Assembly (NCBI GenBank): GCA_034359265.1 | Contig: CP136893.1 | Span: forward strand, 50,231,501-50,295,500 | Length of the DNA: 64,000 nt | Origin: Canna indica | Lineage: Eukaryota > Streptophyta > Magnoliopsida > Zingiberales > Cannaceae | Reading direction: 5' to 3' | In this document: piece by piece, positions 23,815 to 36,934 of the stretch | How the letters are laid out: every line of letters begins with the position of its first letter | Position numbering within the stretch: position 1 is the stretch's first letter | Program-made: the position numbers and the translations under genes | Notes under the pieces: generated by a model | What the model saw: the letters and a program-made list of their open reading frames with translations, nothing else | Told to the model about the DNA's origin: nothing | The model's database searches: none

Positions 23815-26800
23815 GAGTCCCGAGCGACTCCAGAACTTTCACTGTGATGGGAGAAGTTGTTAATCGAGTTATTTTTTACAGACTAATGCAAAGAATTGCA
23901 CGATTTTTCGAATAGAATCTTGAACGAAGCCGACTGATTGAACTTCGGGGTATCGGCTCGAAACGCCCAGAAATCTGAGTCCCGAGCGACTCCAGAACAT
24001 TCACTGTGATGGGAGAAGTTGTTAATCGAGTTATTTTTTACAGACTAATGCAAAGAATTGCACGATTTTTCGAATAGAATATTGAACGAAGCCGACTGAT
24101 TGAATTTCGGTGTATCGGCTCGAAACGCCCAGAAATTTGAGTCCCGAGCGACTCCAGAACGTTCACTGTGATGGGAGAAGTTGTTAATCGAGTTATTTTT
24201 TACAGACTAATGCAAAGAATTGCATGATTTTTCGAATAGAATCTTAAACAAAGCCGACTGATTGAACTTCGGGGTATCGGCTAGAAAAGCCCAGCAATCT
24301 GTGTCCCGAGCGACTCCAGAACTTTCACTGTGATGGGAGAAGTTGTTAATCGAGTTATTTTTTACAGACTAATGCAAAGAATTGCACGATTTTTCGAATA
24401 GAATCTTGAACGAAGCCGACTGATTGAACTTCGGGGTATCGGCTCGAAACGCCCAGAAATTTGAGTCCCGAGCGACTCCAGAACTTTCACTGTGATGGGA
24501 GAAGTTGTTAATCGAGTTATTTTTTACAGACTAATGCAAAGAATTGCACGATTTTTCGAATAGAATCTTGAACGAAGCCGACTGATTGAACTTCGGGGTA
24601 TCGGCTCGAAACGTCCAGAAATTTGTGTCCCGAGCGACTCCAGAACGTTCACTGTGATGGGAGAAGTTGTTAATCGAGTTATTTTTTACAGACTAATGCA
24701 AAGAATTGCACGATTTTTCGAATAGAATCTTGAACGAAGCCGACTGATTGAACTTCGGGGTATCGGCTCGAAACGTCCAGAAATTTGAGTCCCGAGCGAC
24801 TCCAGAACGTTCACTGTGATGGGAGAAGTTGTTAATCGAGTTATTTTTTACAGACTAATGCAAAGAATTGCACGATTTTTCGAATAGAATCTTGAACGAA
24901 GCCGACTGATTGAACTTCGGGGTATCGGCTCGAAACGCCCAGAAATCTGAGTCCCGAGCGACTCCAGAACTTTCACTGTGATGGGAGAAGTTGTTAATCG
25001 AGTTATTTTTTACAGACTAATGCAAAGAATTGCACGATTTTTCGAATAGAATCTTGAACGAAGCCGACTGATTGAACTTCGGGGTATCGGCTCGAAACGC
25101 CCAGAAATCTGAGTCCCGAGCGACTCCAGAACATTCACTGTGATGGGAGAAGTTGTTAATCGAGTTATTTTTTACAGACTAATGCAAAGAATTGCACGAT
25201 TTTTCGAATAGAATCTTGAACGAAGCCGATTGATTGAACTTCGGGGTATCGGCTCGAAACGTCCAGAAATTTGAGTCCCGAGCGACTCCAGAACGTTCAC
25301 TGTGATGGGAGAAGTTGTTAATCGAGTTATTTTTTACAGACTAATGCAAAGAATTGCACGATTTTTCGAATAGAATCTTGAACGAAGCCGACTGATTGAA
25401 CTTCGGGGTATCGGCTCGAAACGCCCAGAAATCTGAGTCCCGAGCGACTCCAGAACATTCACTGTGATGGGAGAAGTTGTTAATCGAGTTATTTTTTACA
25501 GACTAATGCAAAGAATTGCACGATTTTTCGAATAGAATATGGAACGAAGCCGACTGATTGAACTTCGGTGTATCGGCTCGAAACGCCCAGAAATTTGAGT
25601 CCCGAGCGACTCCAGAACGTTCACTGTGATGGGAGAAGTTGTTAATCGAGTTATTTTTTACAGACTAATGCAAAGATTTGCACGATTTTTCGAATAGAAT
25701 CTTAAACAAAGCCGACTGATTGAACTTCGGGGTATCGGCTAGAAAAGCCCAGCAATCTGAGTCCCGAGCGACTCCAGAACTTTCACTGTGATGGGAGAAG
25801 TTGTTAATCGAGTTATTTTTTACAGACTAATGCAAAGAATTGCACGATTTTTCGAATAGAATCTTGAACGAAGCCGACTGATTGAACTTCGGGGTATCGG
25901 CTCGAAACGCCCAGAAATTTGAGTCCCGAGCGACTCCAGAACTTTCACTGTGATGGGAGAAGTTGTTAATCGAGTTATTTTTTACAGACTAATGCAAAGA
26001 ATTGCACGATTTTTCGAATAGAATCTTGAACGAAGCCGACTGATTGAACTTCGGGGTATCGGCTCGAAACGTCCAGAAATTTGAGTCCCGAGCGACTCCA
26101 GAACGTTCACTGTGATGGGAGAAGTTGTTAATCGAGTTATTTTTTACAGACTAATGCAAAGAATTGCACGATTTTTCGAATAGAATCTTGAACGAAGCCG
26201 ACTGATTGAACTTCGGGGTATCGGCTCGAAACGCCCAGAAATCTGAGTCCCGAGCGACTCCAGAACTTTCACTGTGATGGGAGAAGTTGTTAATCGAGTT
26301 ATTTTTTACAGACTAATGCAAAGAATTGCACGATTTTTCGAATAGAATCTTGAACGAAGCCGACTGATTGAACTTCGGGGTATCGGCTCGAAACGCCCAG
26401 AAATCTGAGTCCCGAGCGACTCCAGAACATTCACTGTGATGGGAGAAGTTGTTAATCGAGTTATTTTTTACAGACTAATGCAAAGAATTGCACGATTTTT
26501 CGAATAGAATCTTGAACGAAGCCGATTGATTGAACTTCGGGGTATCGTCTCGAAACGTCCAGAAATTTGAGTCCCGAGCGACTCCAGAACGTTCACTGTG
26601 ATGGGAGAAGTTGTTAATCGAGTTATTTTTTACAGACTAATGCAAAGAATTGCATGATTTGTTGAATAGAATCTTAAACAAAGCCGACTGATTGAACTTC
26701 GGGGTATCGGCTAGAAAAGCCCAGCAATCTGAGTCCCGAGCGACTCCAGAACTTTCACTGTGATGGGAGAAGTTGTTAATCGAGTTATTTTTTACAGACT

Positions 26801-28512
26801 AATGCAAAGAATTGCACGATTTTTCGAATAGAATCTTAAACAAAGCCGACTGATTGAACTTCGGGGTATCGGCTAGAAAAGCCCAGCAATCTGAGTCCCG
26901 AGCGACTCCAGAACTTTCACTGTGATGGGAGAAGTTGTTAATCGAGTTATTTTTTACAGACTAATGCAAAGAATTGCACGATTTTTCGAATAGAATCTTG
27001 AACGAAGCCGACTGATTGAACTTCGGGGTATCGGCTCGAAACGCTCAGAAATTTGAGTCCCGAGCGACTCCAGAACTTTCACTGTGATGGGAGAAGTTGT
27101 TAATCGAGTTATTTTTTACAGACTAATGCAAAGAATTGCACGATTTTTCGAATAGAATCTTAAACAAAGCCGACTGATTGAACTTCGGGGTATCGGCTAG
27201 AAAAGCCCAGCAATCTGAGTCCCGAGCGACTCCAGAACTTTCACTGTGATGGGAGAAGTTGTTAATCGAGTTATTTTTTACAGACTAATGCAAAGAATTG
27301 CACGATTTTTCGAATAGAATCTTGAACGAAGCCGACTGATTGAACTTCGGGGTATCGGCTCGAAACGCTCAGAAATTTGAGTCCCGAGCGACTCCAGAAC
27401 TTTCACTGTGATGGGAGAAGTTGTTAATCGAGTTATTTTATACAGACTAATGCAAAGAATTGCACGATTTTTCGAATAGAATCTTGAACGAAGCCGACTG
27501 ATTGAACTTCGGGGTATCGGCTCGAAACGCCCAGAAATCTGAGTCCCGAGCGACTCCAGAACTTTCACTGTGATGGGAGAAGTTGTTAATCGAGTTATTT
27601 TTTACAGACTAATGCAAAGAATTACACGATTTTTCGAATAGAATCTTGAACGAAGCCGACTGATTGAACTTCGGGGTATCGGCTCGAAACGCCCAGAAAT
27701 CTGAGTCCCGAGCGACTCCAGAACATTCACTGTGATGGGAGAAGTTGTTAATCGAGTTATTTTTTACAGACTAATGCAAAGAATTGCACGATTTTTCGAA
27801 TAGAATCTTGAACGAAGCCGACTGATTGAACTTCGGGGTATCGGCTCGAAACGTCCAGAAATTTGAGTCCCGAGCGACTCCAGAACGTTCACTGTGATGG
27901 GAGAAGTTGTTAATCGAGTTATTTTTTACAGACTAATGCAAAGAATTGCACGATTTTTCGAATAGAATCTTGAACGAAGCCGACTGATTGAACTTCGGGG
28001 TATCGGCTCGAAACGCCCAGAAATCTGAGTCCCGAGCAACTCCAGAACTTTCACTGTGATGGGAGAAGTTGTTAATCGAGTTATTTTTTACAGACTAATG
28101 CAAAGAATTGCACGATTTTTCGAATAGAATCTTGAACGAAGCCGACTGATTGAACTTCGGGGTATCGGCTCGAAATGCCCAGAAATCTGAGTCCCGAGCG
28201 ACTCCAGAACATTCACTGTGATGGGAGAAGTTGTTAATCGAGTTATTTTTTACAGACTAATGCAAAGAATTGCACGATTTTTCGAATAGAATCTTGAACG
28301 AAGCCGACTGATTGAACTTCGGGGTATCGGCTCAAAACGTCCAGAAATTTGAGTCCCGAGCGACTCCAGAACGTTCACTGTGATGGGAGAAGTTGTTAAT
28401 CGAGTTATTTTTTACAGACTAATGCAAAGAATTGCACGATTTTTCGAATAGAATCTTAAACAAAGCCGACTGATTGAACTTCGGGGTATCGGCTAGAAAA
28501 GCCCAGCAATCT
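23815..28512. repeat. Disordered satellite zone, 29 monomers
   Basis: No exact tandem HOR is seen. Partial echoes exist: the order from 24301 resembles that from 25759 (CCCAG/T161, GTCCAG, G23, T23, A23 with CCGATTG). From 26731 to 27378 AAACAAAG and CTCAG monomers alternate as a short dimer. Private substitutions are denser here: ATATTG and ATATGG near 24080 and 25538, GTGTCCC at 24301 and 24625, GATTTG near 25676, ATCGTC near 26546, T to A at 27440, and TTACACG near 27623. Confidence 0.8.
27278..27568 (-). other. Chance 96-codon open frame across two monomers (not a gene)
   Basis: In the minus strand one frame has a single stop per monomer, a TAA read from plus-strand positions 62-64. Because 162 is divisible by three, the frame stays in phase between copies. 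In the monomer at 27379, T62 is A (position 27440), which turns that TAA into TAT and joins the frames of two adjacent monomers. The frame begins at a GTG and ends at the normal TAA (27278-27280). The predicted product is simply the monomer read through twice. There is no start context, no composition shift and no homologous domain that I recognise. Confidence 0.9.
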
Positions 28513-29322
28513 GAGTCCCAAGCGACTCCAGAACTTTCACTGTGATGGGAGAAGTTGTTAATCGAGTTATTTTTTACAGACTAATGCAAAGAATTGCACG
28601 ATTTTTCGAATAGAATCCTGAACGAAGCCGACTGATTGAACTTCGGGGTATCGGCTCGAAACGCACAGAAATCTGAGTCCCGAGCGACTCCAGAACGTTC
28701 ACTGTGATGGGAGAAGTTGTTAATCGAGTTATTTTTTACAGACTAATGCAAAGAATTGCACGATTTTTCGAATAGAATCTTGAACGAAGCCGACTGATTG
28801 AACTTCGGGGTATCGGCTCGAAACGCCCAGAAATCTGAGTCCCGAGCGACTCCAGAACTTTCACTGTGATGGGAGAAGTTGTTAATCGAGTTATTTTTTA
28901 CAGACTAATGCAAAGAATTGCACGATTTTTCGAATAGAATCTTGAACGAAGCCGACTGATTGAACTTCGGGGTATCGGCTCGAAACGCCCAGAAATCTGA
29001 GTCCCGAGCGACTCCAGAACATTCACTGTGATGGGAGAAGTTGTTAATCGAGTTATTTTTTACAGACTAATGCAAAGAATTGCACGATTTTTCGAATAGA
29101 ATCTTGAACGAAGCCGACTGATTGAACTTCGGGGTATCGGCTCGAAACGTCCAGAAATTTGAGTCCCGAGCGACTCCAGAACGTTCACTGTGATGGGAGA
29201 AGTTGTTAATCGAGTTATTTTTTACAGACTAATGCAAAGAATTGCACGATTTTTCGAATAGAATCTTAAACAAAGCCGACTGATTGAACTTCGGGGTATC
29301 GGCTAGAAAAGCCCAGCAATCT
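28513..29322. repeat. Pentamer HOR (810 bp), copy 1
   Basis: Five monomers: GTCCCAAG start with CCTGAACG and GCACAG end; G23; T23; A23 with GTCCAG end; G23 AAACAAAG with CTAGAAAAG end. The AAG/CCTG/GCACAG type first appears here and becomes a recurring marker to the right. Confidence 0.86.
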
Positions 29323-29808
29323 GAGTCCCAAGCGACTCCAGAACTTTCACTGTGATGGGAGAAGTTGTTAATCGAGTTATTTTTTACAGACTAATGCAAA
29401 GAATTGCACGATTTTTCGAATAGAATCCTGAACGAAGCCGACTGATTGAACTTCGGGGTATCGGCTCGAAACGCACAGAAATCTGAGTCCCGAGCGACTC
29501 CAGAACGTTCACTGTGATGGGAGAAGTTGTTAATCGAGTTATTTTTTACAGACTAATGCAAAGAATTGCACGATTTTTCGAATAGAATCTTGAACGAAGC
29601 CGACTGATTGAACTTCGGGGTATCGGCTCGAAACGCCCAGAAATCTGAGTCCCGAGCGACTCCAGAACTTTCACTGTGATGGGAGAAGTTGTTAATCGAG
29701 TTATTTTTTACAGACTAATGCAAAGAATTGCACGATTTTTCGAATAGAATCTTGAACGAAGCCGACTGATTGAACTTCGGGGTATCGGCTCGAAACGCCC
29801 AGAAATCT
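29323..29808. repeat. Pentamer HOR, partial copy 2 (three monomers)
   Basis: The first three monomers of the pentamer repeat without a difference that I noticed. The fourth (29809) carries GCTGACTG with TTCAGTG and starts a different order. Confidence 0.84.
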
Positions 29809-30618
29809 GAGTCCCGAGCGACTCCAGAACATTCACTGTGATGGGAGAAGTTGTTAATCGAGTTATTTTTTACAGACTAATGCAAAGAATTGCACGATTT
29901 TTCGAATAGAATCTTGAACGAAGCTGACTGATTGAACTTCAGTGTATCGGCTCGAAACGTCCAGAAATTTGAGTCCCGAGCGACTCCAGAACGTTCACTG
30001 TGATGGGAGAAGTTGTTAATCGAGTTATTTTTTACAGACTAATGCAAAGAATTGCACGATTTTTTGAATAGAATCTTGAACGAAGCCGACTGATTGAACT
30101 TCGGGGTATCGGCTCGAAACGCCCAGAAATCTGAGTCCCGAGCGACTCCAGAACTTTCACTGTGATGGGAGAAGTTGTTAATCGAGTTATTTTTTACAGA
30201 CTAATGCAAAGAATTGCACGATTTTTCGAATAGAATCTTGAACGAAGCCGACTGATTGAACTTCGGGGTATCGGCTCGAAACGCCCAGAAATCTGAGTCC
30301 CGAGCGACTCCAGAACTTTCACTGTGATGGGAGAAGTTGTTAATCGAGTTATTTTTTACAGACTAATGCAAAGAATTGCACGATTTTTCGAATAGAATCT
30401 TGAACGAAGCCGACTGATTGAACTTCGGGGTATCGGCTCGAAACGCCCAGAAATCTGAGTCCCGAGCGACTCCAGAACATTCACTGTGATGGGAGAAGTT
30501 GTTAATCGAGTTATTTTTTACAGACTAATGCAAAGAATTGCACGATTTTTCGAATAGAATCTTGAACGAAGCCGACTGATTGAACTTCGGGGTATCGGCT
30601 CGAAACGCCCAGAAATCT
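29809..30618. repeat. Five transition monomers
   Basis: A GCTGACTG/TTCAGTG/GTCCAG monomer, a G23 monomer with T95, two T23 CCCAG monomers and an A23 CCCAG monomer. They lead from the pentamer into the dimer array. The first two types recur together many times between 34020 and 63170. Confidence 0.75.
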
Positions 30619-31914
30619 GAGTCCCGAGCAACTCCAGAACTTTCACTGTGATGGGAGAAGTTGTTAATCGAGTTATTTTTTACAGACTAATGCAAAGAAT
30701 TGCACGATTTTTCGAATAGAATCTTGAACGAAGCCGACTGATTGAACTTCGGGGTATCGGCTCGAAACGCCCAGAAATCTGAGTCCCGAGCGACTCCAGA
30801 ACATTCACTGTGATGGGAGAAGTTGTTAATCGAGTTATTTTTTACAGACTAATGCAAAGAATTGCACGATTTTTCGAATAGAATCTTGAACGAAGCCGAC
30901 TGATTGAACTTCGGGGTATCGGCTCGAAACGCCCAGAAATCTGAGTCCCGAGCAACTCCAGAACTTTCACTGTGATGGGAGAAGTTGTTAATCGAGTTAT
31001 TTTTTACAGACTAATGCAAAGAATTGCACGATTTTTCGAATAGAATCTTGAACGAAGCCGACTGATTGAACTTCGGGGTATCGGCTCGAAACGCCCAGAA
31101 ATCTGAGTCCCGAGCGACTCCAGAACATTCACTGTGATGGGAGAAGTTGTTAATCGAGTTATTTTTTACAGACTAATGCAAAGAATTGCACGATTTTTCG
31201 AATAGAATCTTGAACGAAGCCGACTGATTGAACTTCGGGGTATCGGCTCGAAACGCCCAGAAATCTGAGTCCCGAGCAACTCCAGAACTTTCACTGTGAT
31301 GGGAGAAGTTGTTAATCGAGTTATTTTTTACAGACTAATGCAAAGAATTGCACGATTTTTCGAATAGAATCTTGAACGAAGCCGACTGATTGAACTTCGG
31401 GGTATCGGCTCGAAACGCCCAGAAATCTGAGTCCCGAGCGACTCCAGAACATTCACTGTGATGGGAGAAGTTGTTAATCGAGTTATTTTTTACAGACTAA
31501 TGCAAAGAATTGCACGATTTTTCGAATAGAATCTTGAACGAAGCCGACTGATTGAACTTCGGGGTATCGGCTCGAAACGCCCAGAAATCTGAGTCCCGAG
31601 CAACTCCAGAACTTTCACTGTGATGGGAGAAGTTGTTAATCGAGTTATTTTTTACAGACTAATGCAAAGAATTGCACGATTTTTCGAATAGAATCTTGAA
31701 CGAAGCCGACTGATTGAACTTCGGGGTATCGGCTCGAAACGCCCAGAAATCTGAGTCCCGAGCGACTCCAGAACATTCACTGTGATGGGAGAAGTTGTTA
31801 ATCGAGTTATTTTTTACAGACTAATGCAAAGAATTGCACGATTTTTCGAATAGAATCTTGAACGAAGCCGACTGATTGAACTTCGGGGTATCGGCTCGAA
31901 ACGCCCAGAAATCT
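30619..31914. repeat. Dimer HOR (324 bp), four tandem copies
   Basis: Two monomer types alternate strictly four times. One has GAGCAACTCC (A12) with T23; the other has GAGCGACTCC with A23. GAGCAACT starts fall at 30619, 30943, 31267 and 31591, exactly 324 bp apart. No difference between dimers was noticed. It is the shortest HOR in the window. Confidence 0.9.
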
Positions 31915-32400
31915 GAGTCCCGAGCAACTCCAGAACTTTCACTGTGATGGGAGAAGTTGTTAATCGAGTTATTTTTTACAGACTAATGCAAAGAATTGCA
32001 CGATTTTTCGAATAGAATCTTGAACGAAGCCGACTGATTGAACTTCGGGGTATCGGCTCGAAACGCCCAGAAATCTGAGTCCCGAGCAACTCCAGAACTT
32101 TCACTGTGATGGGAGAAGTTGTTAATCGAGTTATTTTTTACAGACTAATGCAAAGAATTGCACGATTTTTCGAATAGAATCTTGAACGAAGCCGACTGAT
32201 TGAACTTCGGGGTATCGGCTCGAAACGCCCAGAAATCTGAGTCCCGAGCGACTCCAGAACATTCACTGTGATGGGAGAAGTTGTTAATCGAGTTATTTTT
32301 TACAGACTAATGCAAAGAATTGCATGATTTTTCGAATAGAATCTTGAACGAAGCCGACTGATTGAACTTCGGGGTATCGGCTCGAAACGTCCAGAAATTT
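31915..32400. repeat. Dimer array edge: two A12 monomers and a T87 monomer
   Basis: Alternation breaks here. Two A12/T23 monomers stand next to each other (31915 and 32077), followed by an A23 monomer that has gained T87 and a GTCCAG end (32239). The last two recur before the second 161-bp monomer (34344 and 34506). Confidence 0.82.
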
Positions 32401-33533
32401 GAGTCCCGAGCGACTCCAGAACGTTCACTGTGATGGGAGAAGTTGTTAATCGAGTTATTTTTTACAGACTAATGCAAAGAATTGCACGATTTTTCGAATA
32501 GAATTTAAACAAACCCGACTGATTGAACTTCGGGGTATCGGCTAGAAAAGCCCAGCAATCTGAGTCCCAAGCGACTCCAAAACTTTCACTGTGATGGGAG
32601 AAGTTGTTAATCGAGTTATTTTTTACAGACTAATGCAAAGAATTGCACGATTTTTCGAATAGAATCCTGAACGAAGCCGACTGATTGAACTTCGGGGTAT
32701 CGGCTCGAAACGCACAGAAATCTGAGTCCCGAGCGACTCCAGAACGTTCACTGTGATGGGAGAAGTTGTTAATCGAGTTATTTTTTACAGACTAATGCAA
32801 AGAATTGCACGATTTTTCGAATAGAATCTTGAACGAAGCCGACTGATTGAACTTCGGGGTATCGGCTCGAAACGCCCAGAAATCTGAGTCCCGAGCGACT
32901 CCAGAACTTTCACTGTGATGGGAGAAGTTGTTAATCGAGTTATTTTTTACAGACTAATGCAAAGAATTGCACGATTTTTCGAATAGAATCTTGAACGAAG
33001 CCGACTGATTGAACTTCGGGGTATCGGCTCGAAACGCCCAGAAATCTGAGTCCCGAGCGACTCCAGAACATTCACTGTGATGGGAGAAGTTGTTAATCGA
33101 GTTATTTTTTACAGACTAATGCAAAGAATTGCACGATTTTTCGAATAGAATCTTGAACGAAGCCGACTGATTGAACTTCGGGGTATCGGCTCGAAACGTC
33201 CAGAAATTTGAGTCCCGAGCGACTCCAGAACGTTCACTGTGATGGGAGAAGTTGTTAATCGAGTTATTTTTTACAGACTAATGCAAAGAATTGCACGATT
33301 TTTCGAATAGAATCTTAAACAAAGCCGACTGATTGAACTTCGGGGTATCGGCTAGAAAAGCCCAGCAATCTGAGTCCCAAGCGACTCCAGAACTTTCACT
33401 GTGATGGGAGAAGTTGTTAATCGAGTTATTTTTTACAGACTAATGCAAAGAATTGCACGATTTTTCGAATAGAATCCTGAACGAAGCCGACTGATTGAAC
33501 TTCGGGGTATCGGCTCGAAACGCACAGAAATCT
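32077..33533. repeat. Nine-monomer block (1457 bp), copy 1, with a 161-bp unit
   Basis: Order: A12/T23; A23/T87/GTCCAG; 161-bp AAACAAAC unit; AAGCG with CCAAAAC, CCTG and GCACAG; G23; T23; A23/GTCCAG; AAACAAAG; AAGCG/CCTG/GCACAG. It matches 34344-35800 at a spacing of 2267 bp (13 x 162 + 161). Differences are confined to the last monomer of copy 2. Confidence 0.82.
32401..32561 (+). repeat. 161-bp deletion monomer, copy 1
   Basis: First monomer in which AATCTTAAACAAAGCC is replaced by AATTTAAACAAACCC, one base shorter. It ends CTAGAAAAG, so it derives from the AAACAAAG type. The next monomer has GTCCCAAG and CCAAAAC. Confidence 0.92.
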
Positions 33534-34343
33534 GAGTCCCGAGCGACTCCAGAACGTTCACTGTGATGCGAGAAGTTGTTAATCGAGTTATTTTTTACAG
33601 ACTAATGCAAAGAATTGCACGATTTTTCGAATAGAATCTTGAACGAAGCCGACTGATTGAACTTCGGGGTATCGGCTCGAAACGCCCAGAAATCTGAGTC
33701 CCGAGCGACTCCAGAACGTTCACTGTGATGGGAGAAGTTGTTAATCGAGTTATTTTTTACAGACTAATGCAAAGAATTGCACGATTTTTCGAATAGAATC
33801 TTGAACGAAGCCGACTGATTGAACTTCGGGGTATCGGCTCGAAACGCCCAGAAATCTGAGTCCCGAGCGACTCCAGAACTTTCACTGTGATGGGAGAAGT
33901 TGTTAATCGAGTTATTTTTTACAGACTAATGCAAAGAATTGCACGATTTTTCGAATAGAATCTTGAACGAAGCCGACTGATTGAACTTCGGGGTATCGGC
34001 TCGAAACGCCCAGAAATCTGAGTCCCGAGCGACTCCAGAACATTCACTGTGATGGGAGAAGTTGTTAATCGAGTTATTTTTTACAGACTAATGCAAAGAA
34101 TTGCACGATTTTTCGAATAGAATCTTGAACGAAGCTGACTGATTGAACTTCAGTGTATCGGCTCGAAACGTCCAGAAATTTGAGTCCCGAGCGACTCCAG
34201 AACGTTCACTGTGATGGGAGAAGTTGTTAATCGAGTTATTTTTTACAGACTAATGCAAAGAATTGCACGATTTTTCGAATAGAATCTTGAACGAAGCCGA
34301 CTGATTGAACTTCGGGGTATCGGCTCGAAACGCCCAGAAATCT
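33534..34343. repeat. Five monomers between nine-monomer block copies
   Basis: Two G23 monomers (the first with private GATGCGAG near 33568), a T23 monomer, an A23 monomer with GCTGACTG/TTCAGTG, and a G23 CCCAG monomer. In the second copy the corresponding stretch is one monomer shorter and carries the CTCTTAAC and TATCAGC markers. Confidence 0.78.
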
Positions 34344-35800
34344 GAGTCCCGAGCAACTCCAGAACTTTCACTGTGATGGGAGAAGTTGTTAATCGAGTTA
34401 TTTTTTACAGACTAATGCAAAGAATTGCACGATTTTTCGAATAGAATCTTGAACGAAGCCGACTGATTGAACTTCGGGGTATCGGCTCGAAACGCCCAGA
34501 AATCTGAGTCCCGAGCGACTCCAGAACATTCACTGTGATGGGAGAAGTTGTTAATCGAGTTATTTTTTACAGACTAATGCAAAGAATTGCATGATTTTTC
34601 GAATAGAATCTTGAACGAAGCCGACTGATTGAACTTCGGGGTATCGGCTCGAAACGTCCAGAAATTTGAGTCCCGAGCGACTCCAGAACGTTCACTGTGA
34701 TGGGAGAAGTTGTTAATCGAGTTATTTTTTACAGACTAATGCAAAGAATTGCACGATTTTTCGAATAGAATTTAAACAAACCCGACTGATTGAACTTCGG
34801 GGTATCGGCTAGAAAAGCCCAGCAATCTGAGTCCCAAGCGACTCCAAAACTTTCACTGTGATGGGAGAAGTTGTTAATCGAGTTATTTTTTACAGACTAA
34901 TGCAAAGAATTGCACGATTTTTCGAATAGAATCCTGAACGAAGCCGACTGATTGAACTTCGGGGTATCGGCTCGAAACGCACAGAAATCTGAGTCCCGAG
35001 CGACTCCAGAACGTTCACTGTGATGGGAGAAGTTGTTAATCGAGTTATTTTTTACAGACTAATGCAAAGAATTGCACGATTTTTCGAATAGAATCTTGAA
35101 CGAAGCCGACTGATTGAACTTCGGGGTATCGGCTCGAAACGCCCAGAAATCTGAGTCCCGAGCGACTCCAGAACTTTCACTGTGATGGGAGAAGTTGTTA
35201 ATCGAGTTATTTTTTACAGACTAATGCAAAGAATTGCACGATTTTTCGAATAGAATCTTGAACGAAGCCGACTGATTGAACTTCGGGGTATCGGCTCGAA
35301 ACGCCCAGAAATCTGAGTCCCGAGCGACTCCAGAACATTCACTGTGATGGGAGAAGTTGTTAATCGAGTTATTTTTTACAGACTAATGCAAAGAATTGCA
35401 CGATTTTTCGAATAGAATCTTGAACGAAGCCGACTGATTGAACTTCGGGGTATCGGCTCGAAACGTCCAGAAATTTGAGTCCCGAGCGACTCCAGAACGT
35501 TCACTGTGATGGGAGAAGTTGTTAATCGAGTTATTTTTTACAGACTAATGCAAAGAATTGCACGATTTTTCGAATAGAATCTTAAACAAAGCCGACTGAT
35601 TGAACTTCGGGGTATCGGCTAGAAAAGCCCAGCAATCTGAGTCCCAAGCGACTCCAGAACTTTCACTGTGATGGGAGAAGTTGTTAATCGAGTTATTTTT
35701 TACAGACTAATGCAAAGAATTGCACGATTTTTCGAATAGAATCCTGAACGAAGCCGACTGAATGAACTTCGGGGTATCGGCTCGAAACGCACAGAAACCT
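34344..35800. repeat. Nine-monomer block (1457 bp), copy 2
   Basis: Second copy of 32077-33533, including the second 161-bp monomer at 34668. The last monomer (35639) has gained CTGAATG and AAACCTG changes; CTGAATG is shared with monomers at 36935 and 39202. Confidence 0.82.
34668..34828 (+). repeat. 161-bp deletion monomer, copy 2
   Basis: Same deletion and flanks as the copy at 32401, 2267 bp further on. The following monomer has ACAGAC (G67). Confidence 0.92.
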
Positions 35801-36934
35801 GAGTCCCGAGCGACTCCAGAACGTTCACTGTGATGGGAGAAGTTGTTAATCGAGTTATTTTTTACAGACTAATGCAAAGAATTGCACGATTTTTCGAATA
35901 GAATCTTGAACGAAGCCGACTGATTGAACTTCGGGGTATCGGCTCTTAACGCCCAGAAATCTGAGTCCCGAGCGACTCCAGAACTTTCACTGTGATGGGA
36001 GAAGTTGTTAATCGAGTTATTTTTTACAGACTAATGCAAAGAATTGCACGATTTTTCGAATAGAATCTTGAACGAAGCCGACTGATTGAACTTCGGGGTA
36101 TCAGCTCGAAACGCCCAGAAATCTGAGTCCCGAGCGACTCCAGAACATTCACTGTGATGGGAGAAGTTGTTAATCGAGTTATTTTTTACAGACTAATGCA
36201 AAGAATTGCACGATTTTTCGAATAGAATCTTGAACGAAGCTGACTGATTGAACTTCAGTGTATCGGCTCGAAACGTCCAGAAATTTGAGTCCCGAGCGAC
36301 TCCAGAACGTTCACTGTGATGGGAGAAGTTGTTAATCGAGTTATTTTTTACAGACTAATGCAAAGAATTGCACGATTTTTCGAATAGAATCTTGAACGAA
36401 GCCGACTGATTGAACTTCGGGGTATCGGCTCGAAACGCCCAGAAATCTGAGTCCCGAGCAACTCCAGAACTTTCACTGTGATGGGAGAAGTTGTTAATCG
36501 AGTTATTTTTTACAGACTAATGCAAAGAATTGCACGATTTTTCGAATAGAATCTTGAACGAAGCCGACTGATTGAACTTCGGGGTATCGGCTCGAAACGT
36601 CCAGAAATTTGAGTCCCGAGCGACTCCAGAACGTTCACTGTGATGGGAGAAGTTGTTAATCGAGTTATTTTTTACAGACTAATGCAAAGAATTGCACGAT
36701 TTTTCGAATAGAATCTTAAACAAAGCCGACTGATTGAACTTCGGGGTATCGGCTAGAAAAGCCCAGCAATCTGAGTCCCAAGCGACTCCAGAACTTTCAC
36801 TGTGATGGGAGAAGTTGTTAATCGAGTTATTTTTTACAGACTAATGCAAAGAATTGCATGATTTTTGGAATTGAATCCTGAACGAAGCCGACTGATTGAA
36901 CTTCGGGGTATCGGCTCGAAACGTCCAGAAATTT
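35639..36934. repeat. 8-mer HOR (1296 bp), copy 1
   Basis: Order: CTGAATG/GCACAG; G23 with CTCTTAAC; T23 with TATCAGC; A23 with GCTGACTG/TTCAGTG; G23; A12/T23/GTCCAG; G23 AAACAAAG; AAGCG/CCTG/GTCCAG. The last monomer (36773) carries a cluster of private changes at 87, 95 and 100. The order repeats exactly 1296 bp later. Confidence 0.84.

Noticed and set aside
27278..27568. A 96-residue minus-strand protein with two similar halves
   Set aside because: It is the satellite monomer read through twice after loss of one stop codon at 27440. It starts at GTG, has no recognisable domain, and the same frame is stopped in the adjacent monomers.
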